Below are positions 61,951-64,000 of a stretch of 64,000 bases of DNA, piece after piece. The notes under the pieces are model-generated. The model was not told where the DNA came from and made no database searches. It saw only the letters and a list, made by a program, of their open reading frames with translations. The stretch comes from Prorocentrum cordatum. Its lineage: Eukaryota > Sar > Dinophyceae > Prorocentrales > Prorocentraceae. The stretch covers positions 5,001 through 69,000 of the forward strand of contig CAUYUJ010003982.1 of assembly GCA_963575745.1 (NCBI GenBank). The letters are read 5' to 3'. Within the stretch, counting starts at the first letter, position 1. Each line of letters opens with the position of its first letter. The position numbers and the translations under genes are program-made.

Positions 61951-62584
61951 GCGGTCCTAGTGGCTTCCACGATCATGCAATAATCTCGTTCTCTTCTGGG
62001 GGTCGGAGGAACAGCGCAGGTCTCTGGAATAAAACCTTGCACGTACTCCAAGGGTGGAGGGCGGCTCCTGTTCAAAATGGGGCTCTCGCGTGGGCGCCGC
62101 GCACATTCGTCTGGAAAGGTGGACGACGGCTACTTTTCAAAACGGACTATCGTCTGATATTTGCTCCATTTTCGGCAAAAGAAACTTGGACATACGAAAA
62201 AGCTCCACAGCTGGATGTCGGCTCCTGTCCAACATGGGGCTCTCGCTTGAGACCTCCTCGAAGTTAGTGACCACAACCAACATACCTGTGCAACACTTGC
62301 ACACATGTTGGGGGGGAGGCTGAACATCTCGTCGCACTACATGATGATACCTTTTCGCCTTCCTGGTTACGCCGCTAGAAGTATGCAAGGCAATTTCTTT
62401 TCAAAACGGGCCTCTCGCCTGAATTGACAAGCCAATCGGGTGCTGTTTTTTCAAGCGGGCGCTTCTTATATTGGAAAAAAGAAGCTTGGGACTTGGAATG
62501 GGATGGTGTGTCGCCGCATCGTTGATGCATCTTTGGTTCACTCTGGATCCTCCGCCTCCCGCTCCTCGTCCCCGTCCCCCCCCA

Positions 62585-62725
62585 TCCCCTTCCTCCTCCT
62601 CCTCCTCCTCCTCCTCCTCCTTCCTCCTCTTCCCTCCCCCTCCGCGCGCGCGGGGGGATGGGGAGAAAGCCGGATAAGGAGGAAGAAGAGGAGGAGGAGG
62701 AGGAGGCGGAGGAGGAGGAGAAGGA
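62585..62725. repeat. (CTC)n and inverted (GGA)n microsatellites
   Basis: CTC run at 62,590-62,622 and GGA run at 62,682-62,722, about 60 bp apart and able to pair. Between 61,950 and 62,585 nothing further is recognised. Confidence 0.9.
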
Positions 62726-62739
62726 CCAGCACGACCAAG

Positions 62740-63105
62740 ACGATCAACAAAATCAGGACAACGACGACAACGACGACGACAACGCAAATTTGTGATGCCC
62801 GGTCTGGCCTCCTGGGGCTTGGTCCTCTCTGCCGCGCCCTTGCTGGCCGCCGTTGGCGCCTCGGCTTGATCCCCGCCGTCGCCCTCGCCACCGCCGCTGT
62901 CGAGGCATTCGCCGCATTCGTCGTCGACGCTGCCGTCGTCGTCGTCCTCGCCGCCGCCGCCGTCGTTACCGCCGCCGGCGTCGCCGCCGTTATCGCAGGC
63001 GTCGGCGTCACCGTCGTCGTCGCGGCCATCGTCGTGGCCGTCGTCGTCGCCGCCGCCGTCGTCCTCACCGTCGCCGTCGACGCCGCCGCCACCACCGGCG
63101 TACCA

Positions 63106-63139
<34 letters not shown>

Positions 63140-63410
63140 GGCCGTCATCGGCGACGCCACCACCGCCGTGGCTGTCGTCGACGCCGCCGCAGTCGTCGTC
63201 GTCGCCACCGTCGTCGTCGCCACCGCCGTCGCTACCTCCATCGCCGCCGCAGCCGTCGGCGTAGCCGTGGTCGTCGCCGTCGTCCTTGCCGTCGTCGCCG
63301 CCCTGTCGTCATCATCGTCGCGGTCGTCGTCGTCGTCGTCGTCTCGTCGTCGCTGCCGCCATCGACGTGGCCGTCGTTGTCGTCGCCGTGCTCACCGTCG
63401 TCGTCAATCC
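62740..63410. repeat. (ACG)n and (GTC/GCC)n trinucleotide tract
   Basis: ACGACAACG repeats (62,752-62,784), a short unique island, then about 520 bp of GTC/GCC/GTCGTC repeats (62,880-63,400). Long open frames (Val/Ala, Arg, Ser) are artefacts. Confidence 0.93.
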
Positions 63411-63499
63411 CTTTGTACTTTACTTTTTATCCTCCACGTCCTCTCTCCTCCTCCCCCTCCTTTCCGTCGCCGTTCTCCTCCTCACCTCGCCAGACTGCG

Positions 63500-63984
63500 C
63501 AATGCCATCTTCTTGTCCCCCTCCTGCTTGTGATCCCAGGACCTGCCGGCTGCAAGAAATGCTTGTCCTTGTGTCAAAGCTCTGCGAGCGGTGGAGATCG
63601 GTAGACCAAATGAAATTCATGACACCAATTTGGGCACACGAATGGCGAGCTATACGTGGAAACCTATGCGCGCGGAGCCCAGTGTGTCAGTGTGTGCTAC
63701 TGGTCACCATGCGAGCTTCACATGACAACCCGTGGCGCTCGTATGAAAAAACATCGCAACTCGTGCGTTCCGCTTATGACCAGCTGTGCTTTTACGTGAT
63801 GTTCATGGGTGCCTACATGAACACACTAGGCTTGCAGCTTGAGGCGCTCAAGCGTACAAATGGGCACATCGAACCGCCAACTCGGAAACACAAGACCGCA
63901 CACTTGAGATCAACAGAAAAAACACGTGGCCTCCCCACTGCAAGTACGTCTGGGACCGCACGCAGAACGCAGTGCCTCGAATAG
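63500..63984 (+). CDS. Hypothetical coding region, unassigned
   Basis: The + frame is open from inside the repeat to TAG at 63,982. The non-repetitive part reads CRLQEMLVLVSKLCERWRSV, MTPIWAHEWRAIRGNLCARS, SYEKTSQLVRSAYDQLCFYV and GLQLEALKRTNGHIEPPTRK. Composition is balanced and protein-like, with Trp and Cys, unlike the shadows around it. No family is recognised. It could be a last exon, a retroposed fragment or part of a transposon; the window ends 16 bp later. Confidence 0.35.
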
Positions 63985-64000
63985 AAGCGCGGCCGAGCTT

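Overview
This window looks like dinoflagellate nuclear DNA. Four independent observations point there. (1) A near-complete relic of the dinoflagellate spliced leader sits at 13,679-13,700 (20 of 22 positions), directly in front of a coding-like tract. (2) Three adjacent peptide segments of 40S ribosomal protein S23 occur in order on the + strand at 3,344-3,380, 17,828-17,902 and 18,411-18,470; the donors begin GC and the acceptors read AG|G, a splice style known from dinoflagellates. (3) The non-LTR reverse transcriptases are of the type common in dinoflagellate genomes, and a fragment at the left edge carries the FVDD and DLGVDTAAG signatures. (4) The Ty1/copia element has the dinoflagellate-style integrase and RNase H motifs. 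Most of the sequence is repeats; host exons are small GC-rich islands.

Layout. 1-3,300: a decayed reverse-transcriptase fragment (- strand), then a cluster of five short foldback (inverted-repeat) elements. 3,344-18,470: the last three recognisable exons of RPS23, with one intron of about 14.4 kb and one of about 0.5 kb. The big intron holds dispersed composite repeats, several satellites (periods 115, 6, 73 and 42 bp) and a spliced-leader-tagged retroposed copy of an unknown gene. Earlier RPS23 exons are not visible and probably lie left of the window. 18,471-30,740: a short fragment of LINE family A, two arrays of a 79-bp satellite split by a 1.7-kb insert with inverted ends, more dispersed repeats, and a truncated - strand LINE-A copy. 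30,741-30,840 is a 100-N scaffold gap.

31,902-37,863 holds the longest LINE-A copy, with an ORF1-like region, reverse transcriptase and a C-terminal endonuclease-like domain, broken by only a few stops and frameshifts. 38-51.9 kb is microsatellite-rich, with palindromic repeats, one decayed - strand coding region and a few exon-like islands without assignable function. 51,945-59,057 is a Ty1/copia retrotransposon with 103-bp LTRs; it carries gag, protease, integrase, reverse transcriptase and RNase H remnants plus an extra intact RS-rich ORF before the 3' LTR. 59-64 kb returns to microsatellites and short repeats, with one unassigned ORF at the right end.

A theme runs through the window: the copia element, both 3'-complete LINE-A copies, the spliced-leader retrogene and one palindromic element all abut (CTC)n/(GAG)n microsatellites. 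The only well-supported host gene is RPS23; all recognisable transposon genes are broken.
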